Assembly: GCA_011319805.1 (NCBI GenBank)
Contig: SJRY01000244.1
Span: 1-64,000, forward strand
Reading direction: 5' to 3'
Length of the DNA stretch: 64,000 nt
Origin: Macrocybe gigantea
Lineage: Eukaryota; Basidiomycota; Agaricomycetes; Agaricales; Callistosporiaceae
Of the stretch, positions 55,423 to 64,000 are shown in pieces (the first letter of the stretch is position 1; each line of letters opens with the position of its first letter). Below the pieces are notes generated by a model. That model was not told the DNA's origin. It saw nothing but the letters and a program-made list of their open reading frames with translations, and ran no database searches. Position numbers and translations under genes: made by a program.

Positions 55423-58331
55423 GTCATGGCCACTCTGACTGGATTCCACTCCGTTCGTTTGCGACCTTTGTGAGCTTGAGTGGGTTTGCTCGAGAGCCAT
55501 TGGGGATCGTCCAAGGTAACTATAGTGGCGAGAGGGTACGGATGGACGACTCTTATGTTAGGCCATTTCGAGCCGTGCTTCTGTCAGCCGGGTGTGCGAA
55601 GAAGCTTTATATTTAGTGCCTCACGTTGCCAGCCTTGAAATATTATAATTAGATACATTGTCGGATGTGGACTTAGCGCCGAGCTTGCTTATTAGACTTG
55701 CTTTCCTGGGTGGTGAACATTCACGGATTTTGGCTAGTCCGTTTCACGGCGCCGCCTCCAAACGTATGGCCAGCATGTTGCGTCGCACAGCAACGAAACC
55801 GGGGATTATGTACGCGGAAAGGTTTAAGGTTGACGAGAACATCGATCACAAGAACAGCTCATGAGATGCAAAGTTGACCAAACAAACAGAAGGCCATATG
55901 CCATTACGATCCTGACCTCCATACCCAATCGCTATCCTCCGTTATCCTAATTCGCCTTTGCCACTATCTCCACGTTTTAATGCGCCGCTAAAGCGCTAGA
56001 CGTTTGATACGACGTCTCAGGATCATGTTGGAGCTCGAAGACAGCCGACTCGTCATCATCAAAATTTTACGGGGATTCGAGCTGTGCACTCTCACGTCGT
56101 TCCATTGCTTTGCATGAGGTGAACCAGATCCCAAGGAGACCCGCACTATCTCGCCTTTTGTTCGGGACCACATTTCCTTCGATATTTTGCATTACTTCAT
56201 AAATTGCGATCCATCAAGACTTCAAACGCCCATATTTAGCTTGGCGACAGGCCGGCATACCCCATGATCTGACTGACTGCCGGGTGTCGCGTTGTTTTCT
56301 ACCACTCGATCTACACGTTGTTCACGAGCCATGCCTTACATCACGCCTGCACCTGTTCTATTTTCTCCGCTCCGGATGGCTGTTCCTACAAGTGCCGAAG
56401 GGACCCTCAATGTTTCAGCCAGAGGTACGACTTCAGAGTCGATCCTGACAAAGTTTACTGAAAATAGCTTGGTCGCGCACGTTATGTGCACTGCCCCAGT
56501 ATCATTCCGCTGAGCGACATCATGAGGTATATCCAAGACCTGGTGCTATGCTTGTCCTATGTACTCTCTTTAGATTCCTACGACCCGCCACTCATTACCG
56601 TGATGCGGGTCTCGTCACTTGACACGGAGCATGTCTGGTCAGTACACCTATCTCGATTGATGCCTAGTCGGACTCTTGCTGCGTCCGGCTGAGAGACTAA
56701 CCATCTGATCTCTATTTCGACCTGACTAGAAAAGGTCCGAACTAATGACCATCCCCTGTAAACGTTGCAATGTTCTTGCGTTTCATGCCATCAGCTGCGA
56801 GCACACCCGAAGGCACCCTCGGGCCTCGTCCCAGACGTCCTGAACTCGATCAACAGTTCCCAATTACGACACTCATCAATTCTCGCGCTAATACTACTAT
56901 ATCTGCCGGTCTCTCTCGTCGAGCGTTTAGGTTACTCCAAAGCCTTGCAATAATCTTCTGGTCCTGAGCTACACCCTAGATCCGGTTTAGTCTCTTCCAA
57001 GCCTCGAGCTAAGGCTGGTTAGGCTGAGCAGCCGCGGGTTGCGACGAATCGAAACTCAGAACGAAGACTAGAATCTGATGCTTGCCGTCGGCTAGAAGTC
57101 GAGTCGCGGCAACTTAATCTTACTCAGGGAGGAAGACATGTATCCGATCAACATCTCTAACGAAGTGTTTTGCGTCGCGGAGCTTCCACTGCCACCTCCT
57201 GCGTGACTGCTTCTTAGCTGTTACTGCTGCACAATCATCTGAGAATGGCAGCCACCGTTTGAACAACCTGGCTTTTAAACGGCTTCTTGCAAGGCATCCG
57301 GTCCGTGCGATTTCTTCTTCGCGGCTATTTGAGGGAGGCGAGGCGGTCTGTATCTATCAAGACGAGCCTTTTCTCACTGGTGATATCGTTGTAAACTACA
57401 TGTGCCTCTTGTCATTGAACGGCGTGAACCGATCTTTATCACGGTTGATATGCGGAATTGGAATGTTGCTCCTTCATTTTTCTCTTTTTGTCCGACCTGT
57501 GATTTACCGCCGTCGCCGGCTGTCTCCGCCTTCAGGCTTTCTTTCTCAACGAGAGGTACTAGCACCCGAAGAAATATTCTATGGCCTAGGAAACATTTTC
57601 GATATGTAACGCAGATCTCGCCCTTTGGCTGGCTTTATAGGTCCCCTCGGTCTTGTTATTCTGAAATGCCGCTATTGAGATGCTGTTCAGCGAAGTTTTG
57701 AAATTAATGAAGTAACTCTCAACTTATCCTTATGGGATAACTGTCTGAATGCCAGTTGAGGATGACAACAACTGGTGTATTAAGTGGCTTGATCTTCTAT
57801 CCGTCCAAGCTGTGCGTACACTGTTTCATCTTCCGTCGATCGTAGCTAGTGTCGCCTTCTCGAGCACAACAGAAGCGACAAACGCTGTAGTATAGGTACT
57901 CCGTCGTCGTTGCGACGACAGAAAGATGATCTGATGTTTCACAACGCACTCATGACATGGGCTGAAGACAAAGACATCAGTTTCCCACAGACGGTGACAG
58001 ACCATTCATTGTCTATTCGTGACTTCCAATACGTGGAATCGACGATCCATGGCAGCACCGCTTCGTTGTCGGGCCAATTGTATCCTCACTGGTTCATTTA
58101 CCCCAACGAGCAACAAGAACGTCTCTCGAATGGTATAAGATGCGCCTTGCGACGGATGCTACTTCTCCGGTTATCCTTCACATCCATTGTTCACGACAAC
58201 ATTCTCCTCTCGCCAGAAATAACTTCACAGATGCATCAGAAATATCTGCGAGGGCATTTTGCTCGAGGAAGAGGTACTTGGACAGGAAAGGGCACCGAAA
58301 TACTTTTCTCAAGCAAGTCCCCGATCGGTGA
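55423..58331. other. Gene-poor region
   Basis: About 2.9 kb with only short frames on both strands, none with recognisable content. The part before the transporter ATG (55423-55650) is probably its promoter. A frame at 57910-58330 may include lost 5' exons of the F-box pseudogene. No transposon ends or repeats were noticed by eye. Confidence 0.45.
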
Positions 58332-59804
58332 GTGCATCTATATCCTCATGAAGCATCTTGTTTCTCCAAACATCTGCAACGCCCCGTTCTTCCCAAAGAA
58401 CAGCTTCCGAACGATGTCCTACTTGAAATCTTCAAGTCCGTCGCGGCCAAGGCTAGCGGTTCGTATTACCTACCTTTGTCGCTGTCTGCAGTCTCTCGCA
58501 GGTGGAGAGATGTCGCTCTCAACACGCGTCAACTCTGGTCCTATGTCCAGATCGGTTACACGCTGTCGTCCTATCCGTCGATCAAGAATCCTGCACTGCT
58601 GGAGCATTGGCTTGCCAATTCGCGTTCGCATCCGTTATCCGTTGCTATTAGTGCTCCAGGTAGCCAGATCGATGAACTGGTTCCTATTGTACTCAAATCG
58701 CTTCAGAACTGGAAGAAAGCTTCCTTGGTGCTAGACGAGGCGACGTGTAACCAGCTTCTGGCTTCGAGGGGTAATATTGGAATTTCCTTTCTCCTGGAAG
58801 ACCTCCATCTCGACTGGCTCAACTGCACGAACGATCAAGCCCAGGAACTCTGCTCTTTCTTCGCATTATTCCCGAATATCTGCCGTCTGAATGCTAGAGG
58901 GAAGGATTATCATCAGCTCCTCAAGTTTGGGATGACGAATTTGACACACTTGGAAATTCACTGCGAGATTCCATTAGACGCCGCCGCTGCGATCCTCAAT
59001 GGATGCCCCAACATTGTGCAATATCAAGTTGCAGGGTTACTCCATGTAATGAGCCGCTCGTGGTCAAGAAAATCGTTCGTCTGCGTTGTCGAAGCTGGAA
59101 ATATGTTCTTGCAATGTGGAGTCCACATTCTTTTTCAGGATACTGACATGCCCCTCCTTGAAGATACTCATTGTCGGCGATATCCACCTCAAACACCCGG
59201 AAACTCAAAATCTTGTCGACGAATTCCTGATGCGGTCAAACTGCAAATTAACCGAGCTTTCCATTGTGGATGGCGAGCCGAGGTGCGTCGATGCATTGCA
59301 CAATTATATGACGTTGCCGGGTTTCTAGTTCTTGCGAAAGCTGAGTGTTTCGGCGTACTGCATTACTTCGCCTTCCCTGGAGATTCTCGCTTGGAAGGGT
59401 GATGATCGCGTCCTGCCGCACCTTGAAGAACTTGGCCTTATCGGTTGTTCTTCTCCCGATGGGGAGTGTTCCGAGATGATTTCATCGAGATTGGAGGCGC
59501 CTACCGGATGTTCCGTCTTGAAGGAAGTCAGAGTTCTGATGCATGGCTTCGTTCCATACGACGCTTACTTGGCCAGGGACACGTGCAAAGAGGATTACGG
59601 GCCGGTTGAGCCAGAGGACAGCCAGGATTCGGTGGTGGGAATACCTAGTCCGGACGATTCCACAAAATCGACATCGCCTCTTTTGAAAGTATGATCGAAC
59701 GCGGGGTGAAGTTGACGTACTCCTTCACCGAGATAGCCTTCACGGAATTGAAGGACCACATCCACGAGCAGAGGGAAAGTTGTGCGGCTGCGCCAGAGTT
59801 TTGA
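58332..59804 (+). pseudogene. F-box protein pseudogene
   Basis: An F-box opens LPNDVLLEIFKSVAAKASG with RWRDVALNTRQLW, followed by a leucine-rich body (LTHLEIHCEIPLDAAAAILN). The copy is clearly related to the intact gene at 60757. The frame shifts at about 59040 and 59075 (before LSKLEICSCNVES). TAG at 59326-59328 stands where the paralog has CAG (GLQSLRK), a true nonsense change. A third shift near 59660 precedes RGVKLTYSFTE, and the old stop is at 59802-59804. F-box proteins link substrates to SCF ubiquitin ligases. With a stop and at least three shifts, this one is unlikely to make a full product. Confidence 0.8.
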
Positions 59805-60756
59805 TTTCTTTTAATATCTAGAATGCCTTGTATTTTGTTTGTGGATCGGAACAATTGTACGCATGGCGGCTGGCGCCACGGCAGAAAAACTGTGAGTCCA
59901 GAGGCTCAAGAAGCTAGCCTGAACAAAAGGAACACGAGGCGATGTTCTCAAGATTAGGCGCGCTGACTCGGCATCGAAAAGCTGTCACATTTACACCGCT
60001 CCTCAATGAACCGGAGTCATCATGTCCGAACACGGACCCGCGTCGAGATATCACACACACCATGAGGCTAGCGTCGCGCTGGCTCACGCATTCTAACAAT
60101 TCTGAGGGGACGAATTGAATGGATTCTTGGCTTACGGCTCTTTTCTGCGCCTGGTTGTTATTCGAGAATTTTGATTGCAACCTTGTATAAAGGATGCTAG
60201 CAGCCATGGGGCATGCACCCTAAACAACTCGATAGATTGTCATGGCCCAGCATCAGAGAATTGAGGCGTTAATGTCAGAAACGCGCTTACAGGCATGAAA
60301 ATGAAACCACGGTGCAAGTCATGGGCGTTGGACAACGGCTTCAATCAAGCCTGCTGGCAGCAAAAGACATTTCCCACACGAGGCCAATTCAGTTCTTACT
60401 CTATTTCGGTCGAATTCCAGTTCTATGATCATCGGGACCCACCAACAATCGCGGCCCTGGTTCGCCATCATGATGGATGTCGCCTGTTATTGCATTGCCA
60501 GCTTGAAGTGGCGTCATTAACAGCTTTTGGGAGTGGCCATAAGAGAGACAGGCGATGGTGGATGGGCTAGCAGTGTTCTCAAGTGCACTTTTTAGTCCTC
60601 TTCTTGAAATATCGCTTTTCTCTTGCGTACAGAAACAGAATGTACACATCTCGGCACACCCTGCGTGGTCGTTCTGCAAGACAGCCGCCGTCGCCGACGT
60701 CTAGTTCGGGGAGTGGGTTACATAGCCATCAAGGAATTCGAGCCAAGACCTCTGCC
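59805..60756. other. Region between F-box paralogs
   Basis: About 950 bp. The last ~170 bp may hold an upstream exon of the intact F-box gene, since an open frame from about 60583 joins it in phase. Otherwise nothing is supported. Confidence 0.4.
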
Positions 60757-62277
60757 ATGGGTAAGCATTGCTTTAACCCAATCAACCTTTAAATTGAAGT
60801 TCCTGGAATATTCGTGACATATGCCTATTCAAAAGATGATGTCCCATTTGAGGTATTATCGGTCATTTTCCAGCTCGTCCCGACATATACAAGCAACTGG
60901 GATGCGCCGTATACTCCCTTATCACTGTGCGCAGTCAGTAGCAAATGGAGGGCTGTTGCTCTGAACACACCTCAGCTGTGGACCTCTATCCGTATCGGTA
61001 ATGCTCCGCTCTCCCGAGCAATCGAGTCTCCTGCTCTCTTGGAATTTTGGATCAATAACTCGGGCTCGCATTCGTTATCTGTGATCATCGACACTCCGGG
61101 GTATATCTCCCCCTGGCGCTTGGATAGTCTGCTTCCAACTGTTTTCAAGACGCTGCGAAGATGGAAGGATGCTTCCCTTACCCTCGATCAAAAATGCTGC
61201 GCTCAACTTTTGGCAACGTTACATGGCATTGGCAGACTTTTCGTCCTGAAACGCCTTCACCTTGAGGTCATGCCTGGCGACAGTGATGAAATCTCAATGT
61301 TTCGCCAGAGTTTTGTGCTTACCCCCAGCCTCCGTGAATTGATTATCACTGGCAATTGTCGTAGTTCGCTTTCGAACGTTGTCCTGAACAATCTGACCCG
61401 TTTGGAAATCCACTCTGAAGTTCCACTCAACATCGGCGCTATGGTCGTAAGCGGATGCATCAACTTGGTTGAATGCCACCTTTGTAGGATCGTACAACCC
61501 ACCGGTCCCTTGATGGATAGCGTGAGCATCCTCGGGAATTTGACGAAGCTGGAGATACGGTCTGGCAACATTGAAGTCGTACACTTCTTCAAAGTCTTGA
61601 CGTGCCCTTCCTTGACGAAACTTGATGTCAGCCCTCTCGATCTAGGATTGCACGAAAGTTTATTTCTTTTCTGCAAATTTTTGGAGCGATCTGGATGCAA
61701 CTTGATCGAACTTTCCATTTTAGACGGCGCGCGGACTTGTGTCGACAGTCTACACAAGTTCCTCAAGTTGCCAGGCTTGCAGTCGTTACGAAAGCTCCGT
61801 GTCGTAGCATATTGCATCGGCTGGGCGTCCATGAACGTGCTTAATCGCCACACAAACAACGACTTCTTGCCATTCCTCGAAGATCTTTCGCTGATTGGCT
61901 GTTCCTGCTATAACGGGACCTGCTCGGAGATGCTTCAGTCGAGGTTGGATGTCTCTCGAGGACGTTCGACCCTGAGGCGTATCAACTTCAGCTTACATCG
62001 CTTCGTCTCTTATCGAGCGGATATGGGTTCGATTACATATGATGAGGGGTATCGGCTGGCAGGGCTGGAGTACGGTCAAAACGAAATAGTGGCAACCAAA
62101 GATCCTCAAAGGCTCTACCGCCAGGACATCTTCGCATTTGAAGACATGAAAAGAAGGAGAGTGAACTTGACATACTCCTTCACCGAACGTCCATTTGCAA
62201 GATTGGTCGAGTGTGTCCATGAACGGAATCAGAGTTGTATAACCGCTCTCCGAGATGCCATTGAGGAGTGGATGTGA
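60757..62277 (+). CDS. F-box protein, intact
   Basis: A short first exon with ATG 60757 (atgg, then gtaagc) appears to splice over a 39-nt intron to 60800. The frame then stays open to the TGA at 62275-62277 (about 490 residues). The F-box is VPFEVLSVIFQLVPTYTSNW..SLCAVSSKWRAVALNTPQLW. A leucine-rich repeat-like body follows (LTKLEIRSGNIEVVHFFKVL; GLQSLRKLRVVAYCI), ending LTYSFTERPFARLVECVHE and IEEWM. Such proteins are the variable substrate receptors of SCF ubiquitin ligases and are expanded in mushrooms. The 39-nt intron is short, and an upstream ATG in the preceding open frame is possible. It is a tandem paralog of the pseudogene at 58332. Confidence 0.8.
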
Positions 62278-62474
62278 TTTTTGGACTCTTGCTTCTTAAA
62301 CTGTAGAGCCTTGTATATAGTTGAATTGAACGATTCCCGACGACGGCCAGGTGTCGCGAATAAGTGGAGAATGAACGGAAAATGCCTGTCGGCTATAATC
62401 GGCTTGTCGGCCGAATGACGCGAGTCATTAAACTCGAAAAAAAGTCGTGATCTGCAAGTTCAATAGAAACCACC

Positions 62475-64000
62475 ATGGCCTCCCTTGCATCCCGTTCTGC
62501 AGCTCAAGCTCTCCGAGCGGCTTCTCGTCGTGCACCTCGTGCTCTGGCGTGCATTGCGAAGCCTTCGCAAGCCGCATCGTACTCTTTGTTCGCAAAAGTT
62601 GCCGCTGGCAAGGCTGCGCAGAAAGCGCCTCAGGTGTGTCGACTCTGACTCGAAGCGAGGCAAATTTTCTCATCCTAACATTGTTGCATGGCAAACCTCA
62701 GGGCTCTCGTGGAGTGAAGACTCTGGACTTTGCCGGCTCCAAGGAGGTCGTTTATGAGCGAAGCGACTGGCCTTTGGCTAAACTCCAGGACTACTTCAAG
62801 AATGACACTCTTGCTCTCATTGGCTACGGTTCGCAAGGACACGGCCAGGGTTTGAACGCCCGAGACAACGGCCTCAATGTCATCGTTGGTGTCCGCAAGG
62901 ATGGTGAGAGCTGGAAGCAGGCCATCGAGGATGGCTGGGTAAGCCTTCGTTTTTTGACATTTCTTGGATCACGTCTATTGACTATTTGATGACAGGTGCC
63001 TGGAGAGACTCTTTTCCCCATTGAGGAGGCCATTAACCGGGGAACGATCATCATGAACCTCTTGTCTGATGCCGCTCAGTCTCAGACATGGCCGAAGCTC
63101 GCGCCTCTGATCACCAAGGGCAAGACCCTCTACTTCTCTCATGGTTTCTCCATCGTCTACAAGGACGACACGCACGTCGTTCCCCCCAAGGATGTCGACG
63201 TCATCCTCGTCGCTCCTAAGGGCTCCGGGCGCACTGTGCGAACCCTCTTCAAGGAGGGCCGTGGTATCAACTCGAGCATCGCTGTCTGGCAGGACGTGAC
63301 TGGCAAGGCGAAGGAGAAGGCTGTTGCTCTCGGTGTTGCCATCGGATCTGGCTACATGTACGAGACAACATTTGAAAAGGAGGTCTACTCTGATCTTTAT
63401 GGTGAACGTGGTGTTGTATGTATAAAGCATCTACTGTATCATGTTCTTTTGCTGATGTCTGAATTTACGACAGCTTATGGGTGCCATTCGTAAGCATCTG
63501 AGCACAATTTCTGGCTTGGCAAGGTCTTATCCGTGGCTTTAGAGGGTTTGTTCTTGGCTCAATATCAAGTCCTCCGCAAGAACGGCCACACACCGTCAGA
63601 AGCCTTCAACGAAACCGTCGAGGAAGCGACGCAGTCTCTCTATCCGTTGATTGGTCAAAAAGGGTATGTCGAAGGAAAAAAAATTTTTTTTCCCACAATG
63701 CTCTGACCCACTGATGTGTTCAGTATGGACTACATGTTCAACGCCTGCTCTACCACCGCCCGTCGTGGCGCTCTCGATTGGGCACCCGTCTTCGAGAAGG
63801 CCAATGTCCCCATCTTTGAGCAATTATACGAGAGCGTGAGGAATGGAACTGAAACTCGCAAGGCTCTCGAGTTCAATGGCAGACCGACATACCGTGAGGA
63901 TCTTCAAAAGGAACTTGATGTCATCAACAACCAGGAGATTTGGCGTGCTGGTGCGTGCCGAGCTTAGCGCGTGTTATTCTCTTCTGACTTGTCAACAGGC
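62475..64000 (+). CDS. ILV5: Acetohydroxyacid reductoisomerase (partial, right edge)
   Basis: ATG 62475 in a good context (caccATGG) starts a mitochondrial presequence (MASLASRSAAQALRAASRRA). Exons are 62475-62633, 62702-62938, 62996-63415, 63474-63489, 63543-63663 and 63724-63950. The next exon begins at 63999 and leaves the window. The NADPH fold shows LIGYGSQGHGQGLNARDNG. Further marks are GETLFPIEEAINRGTIIMNL, LYFSHGFSIVYKDDTHVVPP, GRGINSSIAVWQDVTGKAKE, GHTPSEAFNETVEEATQSLY and MDYMFNACSTTARRGALDWA. The enzyme isomerises and reduces acetohydroxy acids in valine/isoleucine synthesis in mitochondria. All joints keep the frame. Exon 4 is only 16 nt. Confidence 0.95.

Noticed and set aside
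55423..58331. Several 60-270-residue frames
   Set aside because: None shows a motif, splice logic or even composition; left as gene-poor sequence.

Overview
The window is genomic DNA of a filamentous basidiomycete, most likely a mushroom-forming Agaricomycete. The evidence is the many 40-70 nt GT-AG introns, the housekeeping genes (RPL4, RPB10, COQ4, PGS1, LYS4, ILV5, trimethyllysine dioxygenase), a Plavaka-type transposase, a mushroom-type GATA finger with the STLN..GK spacer, and expanded F-box and PARP-like families. No bacterial, organellar or CRISPR features were seen.

Layout. (i) 1-20.5 kb is a three-layer nest of transposons. A Plavaka-like transposase gene (18071-20511) is cut at its 5' side by a Ty3/gypsy LTR retrotransposon (1-18070; its 5' LTR runs off the left edge). 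The gypsy pol is itself split by a 7.2 kb hAT transposon (5593-12771) with a perfect 8-bp target duplication. The hAT carries a multi-exon BED/hAT transposase, a divergent Spt5-like (NGN/KOW) gene and a ~100-bp-arm palindrome. The gypsy element carries a spliced antisense gene with a six-cysteine motif, and a 15-nt exact copy of its polypurine tract near its centre. (ii) 20.7-34 kb: a GATA-finger protein with degenerate repeats, an AT-rich stretch, a CAX Ca2+/H+ exchanger, PGS1, RPB10, a small membrane protein and COQ4. (iii) 34-43.5 kb: a C2H2 protein, then a cluster of ADP-ribose-related genes. These are a cysteine-knuckle protein, a NADAR-domain protein and three PARP-like ADP-ribosyltransferase genes in mixed orientation, one with altered catalytic residues. 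(iv) 43.5-55.4 kb: a 4-TM protein, a helix-rich protein, RPL4, LYS4 (homoaconitase), trimethyllysine dioxygenase and an MFS monocarboxylate-type transporter. (v) 55.4-64 kb: a gene-poor stretch, two tandem F-box paralogs (the first a pseudogene) and ILV5, cut by the right edge.

The part most worth following up is 35.7-43.4 kb, where candidate ADP-ribose writers sit beside a candidate reader/eraser (NADAR) and a cysteine-knuckle protein that shares their N-terminal module.

Caution on sequence quality. Many coding regions, including conserved LYS4 and PGS1, carry isolated one-base frame breaks, often in homopolymers. The two LTRs differ by one substitution but five short indels, with the left copy shorter every time. 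Some apparent pseudogenes may therefore be consensus errors. Exon joints were read by eye from splice consensus and protein-family patterns, so gene ends are firmer than every internal junction.
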